Shown in pieces: positions 1 through 6,927 of a stretch of DNA of 64,000 nucleotides. Within the stretch, counting starts at the first letter, position 1, and each line of letters opens with the position of its first letter. Source of the stretch: an uncultured Williamsia sp. (GTDB taxonomy: Bacteria > Actinomycetota > Actinomycetes > Mycobacteriales > Mycobacteriaceae); contig NZ_CANLWM010000007.1 of NCBI RefSeq assembly GCF_947494875.1, positions 124,001-188,000 on the forward strand. Reading direction: 5' to 3'. A program made the position numbers and the translations under genes. The notes beneath the pieces are model-generated. The model ran no database searches. It was not told where the DNA came from and worked only from the letters and a program-made list of their open reading frames with translations.

Positions 1-6
1 CTGATG

Positions 7-59
7 GCGTTCCGGTGTGCGTACGTGTCGCCGAGCGACACGTACGCACACCGGAACGG
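7..59. terminator. Perfect 24-bp inverted repeat downstream of DAHP synthase
   Basis: Bases 8-31 and 35-58 are perfectly complementary around a 3-nt loop, ending 4 bases past the stop codon of the minus-strand DAHP synthase gene. This fits a strong terminator hairpin of the actinobacterial type without a U-tract. No T-run is visible on either side, so it could alternatively be a protein-binding palindrome or a bidirectional terminator. Confidence 0.6.
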
Positions 60-62
60 CCG

Positions 63-1157
63 TCACACCTCGGCGGTCCGATCCGCGCGGCGCGCCCGAC
101 CCGATCGTCGTGCGGTGGCGAGGTCGCGCAGGACGTCGACGGTCGTGTCGAAGTCCATGCAGGCGTCGGTCACCGACTGCCCGTAGACCAGCGGTCGCGC
201 CGACGGAGACTGCGCACCTTCGACGAGGAAGCTCTCGAGCATCACGCCCGCGATCGACGCGCTGCCTCCCGCGACCTGGGCGGCGACGTCCGCCGCGACC
301 ACCGGCTGTCGGCGGTGGTCCTTGCCCGAGTTCGCGTGGGAGCAGTCGACCATGACCCGAGCGGTGACCCCCGCCGTCGCGCACGCCGCGCTCGCCGCGG
401 CGACCGATCCGGTGTCGGCGTTCGTCCCGGACCGCCCGCCGCGCAGGATGACGTGGCAGTCCTCGTTGCCCACGGTCTCGACCACGGCGGCACGACCGTC
501 CTCGTCGACGCCGAAGAAGGTGTGGGCACCGGCCGCGGCCCGGACGCCGTCGATCGCCGCCTGCAGGTCGCCGTCGGTGCCGTTCTTGAAGCCGATCGGC
601 ATCGACAGTCCCGACGCGAGCTGCCGATGCACCTGCGACTCGGTTGTCCGCGCGCCGATGGCACCCCACGCGACGGTGTCGGCGATGTACTGCGGACTCG
701 TCGGTTCGAGGAACTCGCATCCGATGGGCAGGCCGCGGTCGACGATGTCGAGCAGCAACGACCGCGCGGTGCGCAGCCCGCGCTCGATGTCATGGCTGCC
801 GTCCATGCCGGGGTCGTTGATGAGGCCCTTCCACCCCACCGTGGTGCGGGGCTTCTCGAAGTACACGCGCATCACGACGAGGAGGTCGTCCGCGAGATCC
901 CGCGCCTGGACCGCGAGTCGATCCGCGTAGTCGAGCGCGGCGGCGGGGTCGTGGACGGAGCAGGGCCCGACCACCACGAGCAACCGGTCGTCGCGTCCGG
1001 CGAGCACGTCGGCGACCTCGCGACGGTGAGCCGCCACGCGCGCGGCGGACCCGGCCGGCAACGGCAGCTCGTCGAGCAGTTCTCGTGGCCCGGGCAACGG
1101 GCGGATCCGCGCGACGCGGGTGTCGGTGACCGGGGATCGGTCCGAGATGACGGTCAT
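63..1157 (-). CDS. aroG: 3-deoxy-7-phosphoheptulonate (DAHP) synthase, class I
   Basis: This 364-aa enzyme would condense phosphoenolpyruvate and erythrose 4-phosphate in the first step of the shikimate pathway. It is of the AroF/G/H (type I alpha) class, not the type II class best known from mycobacteria. Visible family motifs are GPCSVHDP (64-71), KPRTTVGWKG (102-111), GARTTESQ (168-175), GFKNGTDG (189-196) and DCSHANSGKD (271-280), which together form the PEP, metal and phosphate sites. The length matches the family (about 350 aa). The ATG is preceded by GAAAGG, whose GG lies inside a 7-bp hairpin (1160-1185) that could hide the ribosome site. A 198-nt leader with a candidate aromatic leader peptide lies upstream, so expression is probably attenuated by aromatic amino acid supply. 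Isozyme letter (F, G or H) is not resolvable. Confidence 0.95.
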   Translation of the reverse strand: MTVISDRSPVTDTRVARIRPLPGPRELLDELPLPAGSAARVAAHRREVADVLAGRDDRLLVVVGPCSVHDPAAALDYADRLAVQARDLADDLLVVMRVYFEKPRTTVGWKGLINDPGMDGSHDIERGLRTARSLLLDIVDRGLPIGCEFLEPTSPQYIADTVAWGAIGARTTESQVHRQLASGLSMPIGFKNGTDGDLQAAIDGVRAAAGAHTFFGVDEDGRAAVVETVGNEDCHVILRGGRSGTNADTGSVAAASAACATAGVTARVMVDCSHANSGKDHRRQPVVAADVAAQVAGGSASIAGVMLESFLVEGAQSPSARPLVYGQSVTDACMDFDTTVDVLRDLATARRSGRARRADRTAEV

Positions 1158-1159
1158 GA

Positions 1160-1185
1160 GAGTGCCTTTCGTGGGGCGGGCACTC
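1160..1185 (-). promoter_or_regulatory. Hairpin sequestering the aroG ribosome-binding site, with an alternative partner
   Basis: On the minus-strand RNA, GAGTGCC (1185-1179) can pair with GGCACTC (1166-1160), which includes the last two bases of the GAAAGG Shine-Dalgarno sequence 2 nt before the aroG ATG. The same GTGCCC stretch can instead pair with GGGCAC at 1206-1201. The two hairpins exclude each other, as in a translational switch. Complementarity is read directly; switching is inferred. Confidence 0.5.
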
Positions 1186-1217
1186 GTCGTCTCACATCCG
1201 GTGCCCTGATGACAGGA

Positions 1218-1246
1218 AGAGCAGCGACCAAATCGGTCACTGCTCT
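1218..1246 (-). terminator. Terminator-like hairpin in the aroG leader
   Basis: In the minus-strand transcript, 12 bases at 1246-1235 pair with 1229-1218 (11 Watson-Crick pairs and one U-G) around a 5-nt loop, followed by UUCCUGU. It lies between the candidate leader peptide and aroG, where an attenuator would sit. The trailing tract is only moderately U-rich. Confidence 0.5.
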
Positions 1247-1249
1247 CGG

Positions 1250-1314
1250 GGCTCCGGGGAAGGTGTGGCGGCTACGTCCGGCGGGACGCTCCATCGTCGG
1301 CTCCACCCGGAGCC
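1250..1314 (-). promoter_or_regulatory. Mutually exclusive pairing segments of the aroG leader
   Basis: GGCTCC at 1314-1309 can form a 6-bp, 4-nt-loop hairpin with GGAGCC at 1304-1299. Alternatively GGCTCCGGG (1314-1306) is perfectly complementary over 9 bp to CCCGGAGCC (1258-1250), directly 5' of the terminator-like hairpin. The first segment starts five bases after the Phe codon of the leader peptide, so a ribosome stalled on the aromatic codons would cover it. This is the geometry of ribosome-mediated attenuation; which structure promotes read-through was not resolved. Confidence 0.45.
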
Positions 1315-1355
1315 TCGATAAAGCGCCAGCGATAGGCGCAGCCGGTGGTGATCAC
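1272..1355 (-). CDS. Candidate aromatic leader peptide (27 aa) for DAHP synthase attenuation
   Basis: A GTG-initiated 27-codon reading frame ends in TAG at 1274-1272, 114 nt before aroG. Residues 8-12 read Tyr-Arg-Trp-Arg-Phe, so all three end products of the pathway sit next to each other as potential stalling codons. A TAGCGT -10 box (1367-1362) lies exactly 6 nt before the GTG, so the mRNA would be leaderless, as for several other genes here. No Shine-Dalgarno is seen, consistent with that. It is too short to be judged by homology. A comparable leader (aroR) precedes aroF in Corynebacterium glutamicum, but the sequence here appears to sense Tyr and Trp as well as Phe. Alternative: chance ORF in a leader RNA. 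Confidence 0.6.
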   Translation of the reverse strand: MITTGCAYRWRFIEAPGGADDGASRRT

Positions 1356-1361
1356 GCACCC

Positions 1362-1367
1362 ACGCTA
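1362..1367 (-). promoter_or_regulatory. -10 box of the aroG leader promoter
   Basis: TAGCGT on the minus strand fits TANNNT and lies 6 nt before the GTG of the leader peptide. The start of transcription would then coincide with the start codon at 1355. No convincing -35 at 17-18 nt. Confidence 0.5.
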
Positions 1368-1529
1368 ACAGATGGCGACATGTCCATTTTTCGCGAAACC
1401 GAACTGTGGGTTCTCACCAAGTTGTTGAGGCGAACGAGTTTTCTCCCGCGAACCGCCCTACCGTTCCGATTCGGAAGTGACCGACATCACGGTCCTTCGT
1501 CACGAATCCACCCAGGAGGATCGCCCGTC

Positions 1530-2048
1530 ATGCGCACTCTCTCGTCCCGTTCGCGTTCGCTGACCACCGCTGTCGGCTCGATGGCCGCCGCTGTCGCCGT
1601 CGTCGGTGTGACCCTGGGAGCGGGGGTCGCCGGTGCGGCGACCATCTCACCCGCCAACACCACCTTCACCGCGCCCGGCACGATCACGGTGACCACACCG
1701 GCGTCCTTCAACGTGCCCGTCACCTGCAACATCGTGTTCTCGGGGTCGGTGAACGCCGACGGGTCGGCGGCCACCATCACCGACGCGAAGGTCAGCGGCA
1801 GCAACTTCCTCTGCACCGTGCCGAAGATCCAGAACCTCCCCTGGACCCTGACGCCCACCAGCGCGACCACAGGCACTGTCTCGAACGTCGCGTTCTCGGT
1901 GCTGTCGAGCAACTGCGGACCGGCCACGCTGTCCGGCTCCTTCGACAACATGACGAACACGCTGTCGTCGTCGAACCAGTCGCTGTCGGGGAACTGCACC
2001 ATCAACAACCTGTCGGTGAACCCGAACCCGGCCTTCACCCTGTCCTGA
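1530..2048 (+). CDS. Secreted PraB-like protein
   Basis: A 172-aa protein with a typical Sec signal peptide: basic start, hydrophobic residues 15-34, and an AGA-type cleavage site near residue 36. The mature part is rich in Ser, Thr and Asn, with four Cys and a beta-rich, repetitive look. It resembles the family annotated as activator of alkane oxidation PraB (small extracellular proteins known from Pseudomonas growth on hexadecane and present in Rhodococcus-type genomes). This is recognition by sequence character, not by a defined motif, so the assignment is tentative. AGGAGGA at 1514-1520 fixes the ATG at 1530. It is monocistronic, closed by a strong hairpin at 2060-2095. No alkane hydroxylase is nearby. 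Confidence 0.7.
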   Translation: MRTLSSRSRSLTTAVGSMAAAVAVVGVTLGAGVAGAATISPANTTFTAPGTITVTTPASFNVPVTCNIVFSGSVNADGSAATITDAKVSGSNFLCTVPKIQNLPWTLTPTSATTGTVSNVAFSVLSSNCGPATLSGSFDNMTNTLSSSNQSLSGNCTINNLSVNPNPAFTLS

Positions 2049-2059
2049 CCCACCGGACG

Positions 2060-2095
2060 CACACGGCCCCGGCGCAGATGCGCCGGGGCCGTGTG
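2060..2095. terminator. 17-bp terminator hairpin after the PraB-like gene
   Basis: Bases 2060-2076 and 2079-2095 are perfectly complementary with a 2-nt loop and are GC-rich, lying between the convergent ends of the PraB-like gene (+) and the 2106 gene (-). It could terminate both. Confidence 0.75.
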
Positions 2096-2105
2096 ACGTT
2101 GGCGA

Positions 2106-2408
2106 CTACTCGGTGTGCGGACGCCGACCGGCCGTCGTGTCGTCGTTGGCGGTGCCGGCCTCCGGCACACCGGGAGCGTCGGTGCCCTCGTCGGCGGCCT
2201 GGTCGGCGACGGGGTCGTCGCGGTCGAACTCGGTGGGCAGCTTGCGCAGGTGACGGCTCATCGACCGGATCAGGAACACCGTGGCGACGAGCAGCACCAG
2301 CACGATCAGCAGGCCGAGCGGCGACGCCTTGCCGAACTCGGGGCCGTCGGCGTCGCGGGCGAGGATGTCCACGACGGGTCCGGAGGCGAGAACACCCGTG
2401 GTCATCAT
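2106..2408 (-). CDS. Small membrane protein downstream of mca (Rv1083-like)
   Basis: A 100-aa protein with one strong transmembrane segment at about residues 31-47 and a charged, acidic C-terminal tail (about 65-100). Its ATG overlaps the mca stop codon (ATGA), so it is translationally coupled to mca. In M. tuberculosis a small membrane protein (Rv1083) follows mca in the same orientation, and this is probably its counterpart. Function is unknown; co-transcription with mca hints at a role near mycothiol-dependent detoxification, but that is inference only. Confidence 0.75.
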   Translation of the reverse strand: MMTTGVLASGPVVDILARDADGPEFGKASPLGLLIVLVLLVATVFLIRSMSRHLRKLPTEFDRDDPVADQAADEGTDAPGVPEAGTANDDTTAGRRPHTE

Positions 2409-3295
2409 GCGGTCACCTCATCGGGTTCGTCCGCGACGATCCCGGCGAACAGGTCGGTCTCCGGAATGGCGGTCTTGACCCGGGTCCGGGCGAGTTCGAA
2501 CTCGTCCGTCGGCCAGAGTCGTTGCTGCCATTCCATCGGCACGGCGAAGAACATGCCGTTCGGGTCGATCTGGGTGGCGTGCGCGCGCAGCGCCTCGTCG
2601 CGCTGCGGGAAGTAGTCGCCGCTGGTCACCTGGGTGGTCACCCGACCCATCAGATCGCCGCGGCTGGGGTCCCAGTTCGACAGCCACTCCGCGAACGGGT
2701 TCTCCATGCCGTGCTTCTCGAACTCCTCGGAGAACAACAGCATCCGGTCTCGGATGAACCCGTGGGTGTAGTAGATCTTCGAGACCGTCCAGGGCTCACC
2801 GGCCTCGGGATAGCGGTCAGGGTCACCGGCCGCCTCGAACGCCGCCATCGACACCTCGTGGCATCGGATGTGGTCGGGATGGGGGTACCCGCCACGCTCG
2901 TCGTAGGTGATCATCACGTGCGGCCGGAACTGCCGGACCACCTCGACCAGCGTGCCGGTCGACTCCTCGAGCGGCACCAGCGCGAAGCAACCCTCCGGCA
3001 GCGGGGGCAGCGGGTCGCCCTCCGGCAGACCGGAATCCATGTACCCGAGCCACCGGTGCGACACCCCGAGCGCCGCGGCGGCCTTGGCCATCTCCTCGCG
3101 GCGGACCTCGACGATGTTGTCCTTGATCCCCGGCAGGTCCATCGCGGGGTTGAGGATGTCGCCGCGTTCGCCTCCGGTGAGCGTGACGACCATCACCTCG
3201 TTGCCCTCGGCGGCGTACTTGGCCATCGTGGCGGCACCCTTGCTCGACTCGTCATCGGGGTGGGCGTGGACCGCCATCAACCGAAGGCCACTCAC
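2405..3295 (-). CDS. mca: Mycothiol S-conjugate amidase
   Basis: Mca is a zinc amidohydrolase that cleaves mycothiol S-conjugates, releasing mercapturic acids for export and recycling GlcN-inositol; mycothiol is the main actinobacterial thiol. The protein belongs to the LmbE/PIG-L fold. The zinc-binding HPDD motif is at residues 12-15 and the later HPDH about residue 140; the [10 protein letters not shown] stretch is typical of Mca rather than MshB. I chose the GTG at 3295 because the protein then begins [14 protein letters not shown] like known Mca proteins, and GGAG sits about 10 nt upstream; an upstream extension to 3340 is open but lacks family similarity. The next gene starts within its stop codon. 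Presence of mca supports a mycothiol-making actinomycete. Confidence 0.93.
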   Translation of the reverse strand: MSGLRLMAVHAHPDDESSKGAATMAKYAAEGNEVMVVTLTGGERGDILNPAMDLPGIKDNIVEVRREEMAKAAAALGVSHRWLGYMDSGLPEGDPLPPLPEGCFALVPLEESTGTLVEVVRQFRPHVMITYDERGGYPHPDHIRCHEVSMAAFEAAGDPDRYPEAGEPWTVSKIYYTHGFIRDRMLLFSEEFEKHGMENPFAEWLSNWDPSRGDLMGRVTTQVTSGDYFPQRDEALRAHATQIDPNGMFFAVPMEWQQRLWPTDEFELARTRVKTAIPETDLFAGIVADEPDEVTA

Positions 3296-3431
3296 CAGCA
3301 CAGCTCCACTTCTCGCGATCTCGAACTCGACGCGGTCCATTCTCCCACCGTCTGGCGACGTGCCGGTCCGCAGGTGGCCCCGAGGACCTCGCGCACGGGG
3401 TGTCCGCAGGTTCGCGTGCTACATCTGGTGC

Positions 3432-3890
3432 ATGACCGTCGGCCCCGATCCGTCCGCCTCGGGCAGCAGCGCACCGCCCGCCGGCCGGTACCCGACGGGC
3501 ACCAGCCCCGCGCGGCGTCGCCGTTGGCTGATCGGGTTGTCGGTGCTCGTGGTGTTGGCCGGGATCGGGATCGCCTACGTCGGGTACTCGCGCTTCGCCG
3601 ATCCCCCGGTGTCCGGTGAGGGCACGGGCTACTCCATCGTCGACAGCTCCACGGTGGACGTCTCCTTCACGGTCACCCGCAACGACCCGAGCAAGGCCGT
3701 CGCCTGCGTCGTGCGGGCCCGATCCCGCGACGGGGACGAGAACGGCCGTCGCGAGGTGCTCATCCCCCCGGGTGACTCGCAGCAGACCGCCGTCGACTCC
3801 CGGGTGAAGACCACCGGCCCGCCGGCGATCGGTGAGGTCTTCGGCTGCACCACCTCCGTCCCGCCGTACCTGACAGCCGACAACGGCTGA
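3432..3890 (+). CDS. DUF4307 membrane protein (Rv1081c-like)
   Basis: A 152-aa protein with a Pro/Ser/Arg-rich cytoplasmic N-terminus, one transmembrane segment at about residues 31-50, and an extracytoplasmic beta-type domain. This is the DUF4307 architecture, and the gene lies divergent to mca as in M. tuberculosis (Rv1081c). Function is unknown. Two Cys (about residues 88 and 140) in the outer domain could form a disulfide. TACATC lies exactly 6 nt before the ATG and may be a degenerate -10 box for leaderless expression; no ribosome-binding site is seen. Confidence 0.8.
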   Translation: MTVGPDPSASGSSAPPAGRYPTGTSPARRRRWLIGLSVLVVLAGIGIAYVGYSRFADPPVSGEGTGYSIVDSSTVDVSFTVTRNDPSKAVACVVRARSRDGDENGRREVLIPPGDSQQTAVDSRVKTTGPPAIGEVFGCTTSVPPYLTADNG

Positions 3891-4018
3891 CGTCCCGCGG
3901 CATGTCGTGCGATCGCACGACTTTCGGTCACGGACGGGTCTCAGCCGCTTCTGACGGCTAACGAACTGCTCCCCGTGCGCGAGATCCCGGTCACATGACC
4001 GCGAGGATCGGAGTGCAG

Positions 4019-4660
4019 GTGCAGATCTCGACCCGACACATCGCCGCCACAGGGGTCGTCGCCGCGGCGACCGCCCTGCTGGCCGGCTGCTCCGGCGACA
4101 CCCCGCGCGCAACGCCACCCACACCCACCGTCACGGTCACCTCCACCGCGAGCGGATCGACGACGGCGCCGGCGGTCACGTCCACGTCGGCCGCGGGCGC
4201 GACCGCGTCCGGGATCGCCGACACGTCCGCTCGGAGCGGCTGCTCCCCCGACATCGGGCTCACCGCCGCCGGATCACGGGACATGGTCCGCATCACTCAG
4301 CCCGAGCGCGGGTCGTGGCGTGCATACAACGCGGGCGGGACGTGGCGCCCGGGGATGAGCTGGGTCGAGCTCACCAGTACCGCGACGCAGGCCCCCATCC
4401 GGCCGCACCAGCTGCTGATCTACCAGGACGGGTACTTCCAGGGCACGGGCATCCGCTGCGATGCGCGCTACGGCCAGTACGTCGCCGCCACCGCACCCGA
4501 CGCGATAACCGTCCAGTACTCCTATCTCGACCCGACGAACCCCGAGCAGCAGCGCTCGCAAGGTGGTGTCGGCAGAGCAGTCGTCACGTTCCGCTGGAAC
4601 GGTTCCCGGGTCGTGATGGACGGCTCACTCCCCTACGCGTTCACGAAAGGCCAGTGCTGA
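4019..4660 (+). CDS. LppP/LprE-family lipoprotein, copy 1
   Basis: A 213-aa secreted lipoprotein. The lipobox LLAGC ends at about residue 22, followed by a long Thr/Ser/Pro-rich linker and a C-terminal domain of the LppP/LprE family (short conserved stretches such as QDGYFQGTGIRCDARYG and FRWNGSRVVMDGSLP). I start at GTG 4019 because GGAG lies 5 nt upstream and the N-terminus then aligns with the next gene's product (xQISTR versus MRISTR); an ATG at 3995 is possible. Paralogous to the following gene and separated from it by one base, so it is a tandem duplication. Cell-envelope location is certain from the lipobox; function unknown. Confidence 0.8.
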   Translation: MQISTRHIAATGVVAAATALLAGCSGDTPRATPPTPTVTVTSTASGSTTAPAVTSTSAAGATASGIADTSARSGCSPDIGLTAAGSRDMVRITQPERGSWRAYNAGGTWRPGMSWVELTSTATQAPIRPHQLLIYQDGYFQGTGIRCDARYGQYVAATAPDAITVQYSYLDPTNPEQQRSQGGVGRAVVTFRWNGSRVVMDGSLPYAFTKGQC

Positions 4661-4661
4661 C

Positions 4662-5321
4662 ATGAGGATCTCCACCCGCGCCGGCGTCGCCGGCATCGCC
4701 TGCCTGATCGGGTTCACCGTGGCCGGCTGTTCCACCGACACACCCCGCGCGACTCCGACCACACCCACGGTCATCCGTACGGTGACCGCAGCGCCGTCGG
4801 ACACCACTGCCGCGGCACCCGCCGACGACGCGAGCACGCAGGACACCGACACAGCCACCGCGACCACCGCACCCGTCACCGATGCAGACACACCGTGCGG
4901 CCCGTATCCCGATGCGGCGGAGAAGATCTCGGCGGCCAGTTCCCGCATTGCCCCTCCGTCGACGCAATTCGACTGGAAGTGGGGGACCATCCGCTCGGAC
5001 ATGACCTCCTGCAACCAGCTCTCGTGGGCGGAGCTCACCACCGAGCACGGGACGGCGTCCTCGTCCGATCAGCTCCTGCTCTTCGGCCCGGACGGACGCT
5101 GGCTCGGCACGGGGATCCGGTGCAACGCGAGCCTCGCGTGGGTCACCGGATCGGGCCCCGATCACGTCGATGTCCACTACGGCTACTTCCACGGGGAGAA
5201 CACCAGCACGGCGAACCCCGGCGGGGGCACCGACGTCACGTTCCGGTGGAACGGCTCACGCGTCGTGATGGAGGGGACACTCCCGCAGGAGTTCCTCGAC
5301 CAGTGCCAGAGCCCCAGCTGA
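4662..5321 (+). CDS. LppP/LprE-family lipoprotein, copy 2
   Basis: A 219-aa lipoprotein with lipobox TVAGC (Cys 23), a Thr/Asp/Pro-rich linker to about residue 75 and a C-terminal LppP/LprE domain. The stretches WLGTGIRCN and FRWNGSRVVMEGTLP match the upstream paralog almost residue for residue, while the linkers differ. It starts one base after the upstream stop, so the pair is an operon. The domain has two Cys-containing motifs that both paralogs share. Role unknown; the family includes mycobacterial lipoproteins LppP and LprE. Confidence 0.8.
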   Translation: MRISTRAGVAGIACLIGFTVAGCSTDTPRATPTTPTVIRTVTAAPSDTTAAAPADDASTQDTDTATATTAPVTDADTPCGPYPDAAEKISAASSRIAPPSTQFDWKWGTIRSDMTSCNQLSWAELTTEHGTASSSDQLLLFGPDGRWLGTGIRCNASLAWVTGSGPDHVDVHYGYFHGENTSTANPGGGTDVTFRWNGSRVVMEGTLPQEFLDQCQSPS

Positions 5322-5347
5322 CCTCCCGGGTGGCATGATCGCCCCTC

Positions 5348-6136
5348 ATGACCACCGCCAAGTCTGGGCGGCCGGTTCCACACACCGACGACGATCGGCG
5401 GGCGCATCGCCCGGTGGGCCCGGCCTTCGCCACCCTCTCGAGTCCGTACTTCCCCTACCTCGTCGCGCTGTTCGTCGGCGTGATGATCATCAGCAACATC
5501 ACCGGCACGAAGGGCGTCCTGCTCTTCCCGTCGCTCTCGTTCGATCTCGGCCCGCTCTCGATGCACGGCCTGGTCACCGACGGCGCCTTCTACCTCTTCC
5601 CCCTGGCCTACATCCTCGGAGACGTCATCAGCGAGGTGTACGGCTTCCGCGCGATGCGCCGCGTGATCTTCTCCGGTTTCGGGGTGCTGCTCCTGGCATC
5701 GCTCTGCTTCTGGATCACCATCGAACTCCCGGCCGCGGACTTCTACGACGGCCAGGACGCGTTCCGCACCGTCGCAGGCGTCGTCCCGCAGTTCCTCCTC
5801 GCCGGCTTGTCCGGCTACCTCGTCGGGGAGTTCCTCAACTCCTACGTCATGGTGAAGATGAAGGCGCGCAGCGGTGAACGTCGCCTGTGGGCCCGGTTGA
5901 TCAGTTCGACGATCGTCGGGGAGTTCGCCGACACCCTCGTCTTCTGTTCGATCGCCGCGTCCGCACTGGGCATCTCGCGGTGGCAGGACTTCGTCAACTA
6001 CACCGTTGTCGGGTTCGTCTGGAAGACCCTCGTCGAGGTCGCCGTCATGCCCATCACCTACGCCGTGTGCGGTCGACTGAAGAAGGCCGAGCCGACCTAT
6101 CAGGAGGCCCTCGCGGCACGCCTGCCGGAGCAGTGA
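5348..6136 (+). CDS. Queuosine-precursor transporter (YhhQ/VUT family)
   Basis: A 262-aa integral membrane protein with about six to seven hydrophobic segments. The motifs ISNITGTKG, ILGDVISEVYGFRAMRR and the LISSTIVGEFADTLVF helix are typical of the VUT/YhhQ family, which imports preQ0/preQ1-type 7-deazaguanine precursors for queuosine in tRNA. The length is close to the family's 220-250 aa plus an extended polar N-terminus. No queuosine biosynthesis gene or preQ1 riboswitch is visible nearby; only 26 bases separate it from the upstream gene. Salvage of the precursor is therefore the likely role. Substrate not proven. Confidence 0.85.
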   Translation: MTTAKSGRPVPHTDDDRRAHRPVGPAFATLSSPYFPYLVALFVGVMIISNITGTKGVLLFPSLSFDLGPLSMHGLVTDGAFYLFPLAYILGDVISEVYGFRAMRRVIFSGFGVLLLASLCFWITIELPAADFYDGQDAFRTVAGVVPQFLLAGLSGYLVGEFLNSYVMVKMKARSGERRLWARLISSTIVGEFADTLVFCSIAASALGISRWQDFVNYTVVGFVWKTLVEVAVMPITYAVCGRLKKAEPTYQEALAARLPEQ

Positions 6137-6173
6137 CCAGCACAAAAGCAGCGGTCAATTCGTACACATGGGG

Positions 6174-6210
6174 TAGTATCGACCGAAGCACGGCTCCGAG
6201 AGGGGCCGTG
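6174..6210 (+). promoter_or_regulatory. greA promoter -10 box and leader hairpin
   Basis: TAGTAT at 6174-6179 is a good -10 box about 105 nt before greA. Just downstream, CACGGC and GCCGTG (about 6188-6210) can form a stem at the very 5' end of the leader RNA. The hairpin could protect the transcript or act in early termination. Confidence 0.45.
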
Positions 6211-6287
6211 TTGCTGCATTTGAAGGTGCTACGCAGCAGGCACTGCGGCCCGACGCGGGCACGAACGAATTGGCGAGGAGCGAGACG

Positions 6288-6782
6288 ATGACCGACACCC
6301 AGGTGACGTGGCTGACCCAGGAGTCCCACGATCGGCTGAAGAACGAGTTGGACTCACTCATCGCGAACCGACCTGTGATCGCCGCCGAGATCAACGAGCG
6401 CCGCGAAGAAGGCGACCTCAAGGAGAACGGTGGCTATCACGCCGCGCGCGAGGAGCAGGGTCAGCAGGAAGCGCGGATCCGCCAGCTGCAGGAGTTGCTC
6501 AACACCGCCAAGGTCGGCGAGGCGCCGACCCAGTCGGGTGTCGCGCTGCTCGGTTCCGTGGTGAAGGTCTACTACGACGGCGACGAGTCCGACACGGAGA
6601 CCTTCCTCATCGCGACCCGCGAGGACAGCTCCGGTGACGGCAAGCTCGAGACCTACTCCCCCAGTTCGCCGCTGGGCGCGGCCCTTCTCGACGCCAAGGT
6701 CGGCGAGACCCGCGAGTACACGGTGCCCTCGGGTGCCGTCGTCAAGGTGACGCTGGTGAGTGCGGAGCCGTACCACTCCTGA
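6288..6782 (+). CDS. greA: Transcription elongation factor GreA
   Basis: A 164-aa Gre factor that rescues backtracked RNA polymerase by stimulating transcript cleavage. Residues about 10-80 form the coiled-coil domain with the acidic tip region ([20 protein letters not shown]), which carries the Asp/Glu pair that acts in the polymerase active site; residues about 88-164 are the FKBP-like C-terminal domain with the [17 protein letters not shown] signature. The ATG at 6288 has AGGAG at 6276-6280. An upstream in-frame ATG at 6270 is not needed. In M. tuberculosis greA also lies between metB and the Rv1081c/mca pair. Confidence 0.96.
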   Translation: MTDTQVTWLTQESHDRLKNELDSLIANRPVIAAEINERREEGDLKENGGYHAAREEQGQQEARIRQLQELLNTAKVGEAPTQSGVALLGSVVKVYYDGDESDTETFLIATREDSSGDGKLETYSPSSPLGAALLDAKVGETREYTVPSGAVVKVTLVSAEPYHS

Positions 6783-6853
6783 TCGACCCCACCCGACAGC
6801 CCGTGTCCTGACCAGGACGCGGGCTGTCGTCGTCTGCGCTCCGGCCACGCGTC

Positions 6854-6872
6854 TGTCAATCCGGGGTTGACA
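6854..6872. promoter_or_regulatory. Operator 1: palindrome TGTCAA-N7-TTGACA
   Basis: A 19-bp inverted repeat with perfect 6-bp arms, 55 bp upstream of the HTH-DUF3887 gene. Its centre is 53 bp from that of the second identical-arm palindrome, about five helical turns, so two dimers would bind the same DNA face. Likely target of the encoded HTH protein, by inference. Confidence 0.6.
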
Positions 6873-6906
6873 CACACGGTCGGTGGGTCCATCCTTCTCC
6901 CATGCC

Positions 6907-6925
6907 TGTCAACTGTAGATTGACA
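6907..6925. promoter_or_regulatory. Operator 2: palindrome TGTCAA-N7-TTGACA overlapping the -10 box
   Basis: The same 6-bp arms and spacing as at 6854-6872. TAGATT (6916-6921), a TANNNT -10 box 6 nt before the ATG at 6928, lies inside it, so binding here would block transcription. The transcript would be leaderless. Confidence 0.65.
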
Positions 6926-6927
6926 TC

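Larger units (their letters stand above)
1158..1529. other. Intergenic region between aroG and the PraB-like gene
   Basis: This 372-nt divergent region carries the aroG leader on the minus strand (1158-1367, described separately) and the upstream region of the plus-strand secreted protein gene. On the plus strand a TACCGT hexamer at 1460 could be a -10 box, but no matching -35 is obvious. No protein gene other than the leader peptide is supported. Confidence 0.5.
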
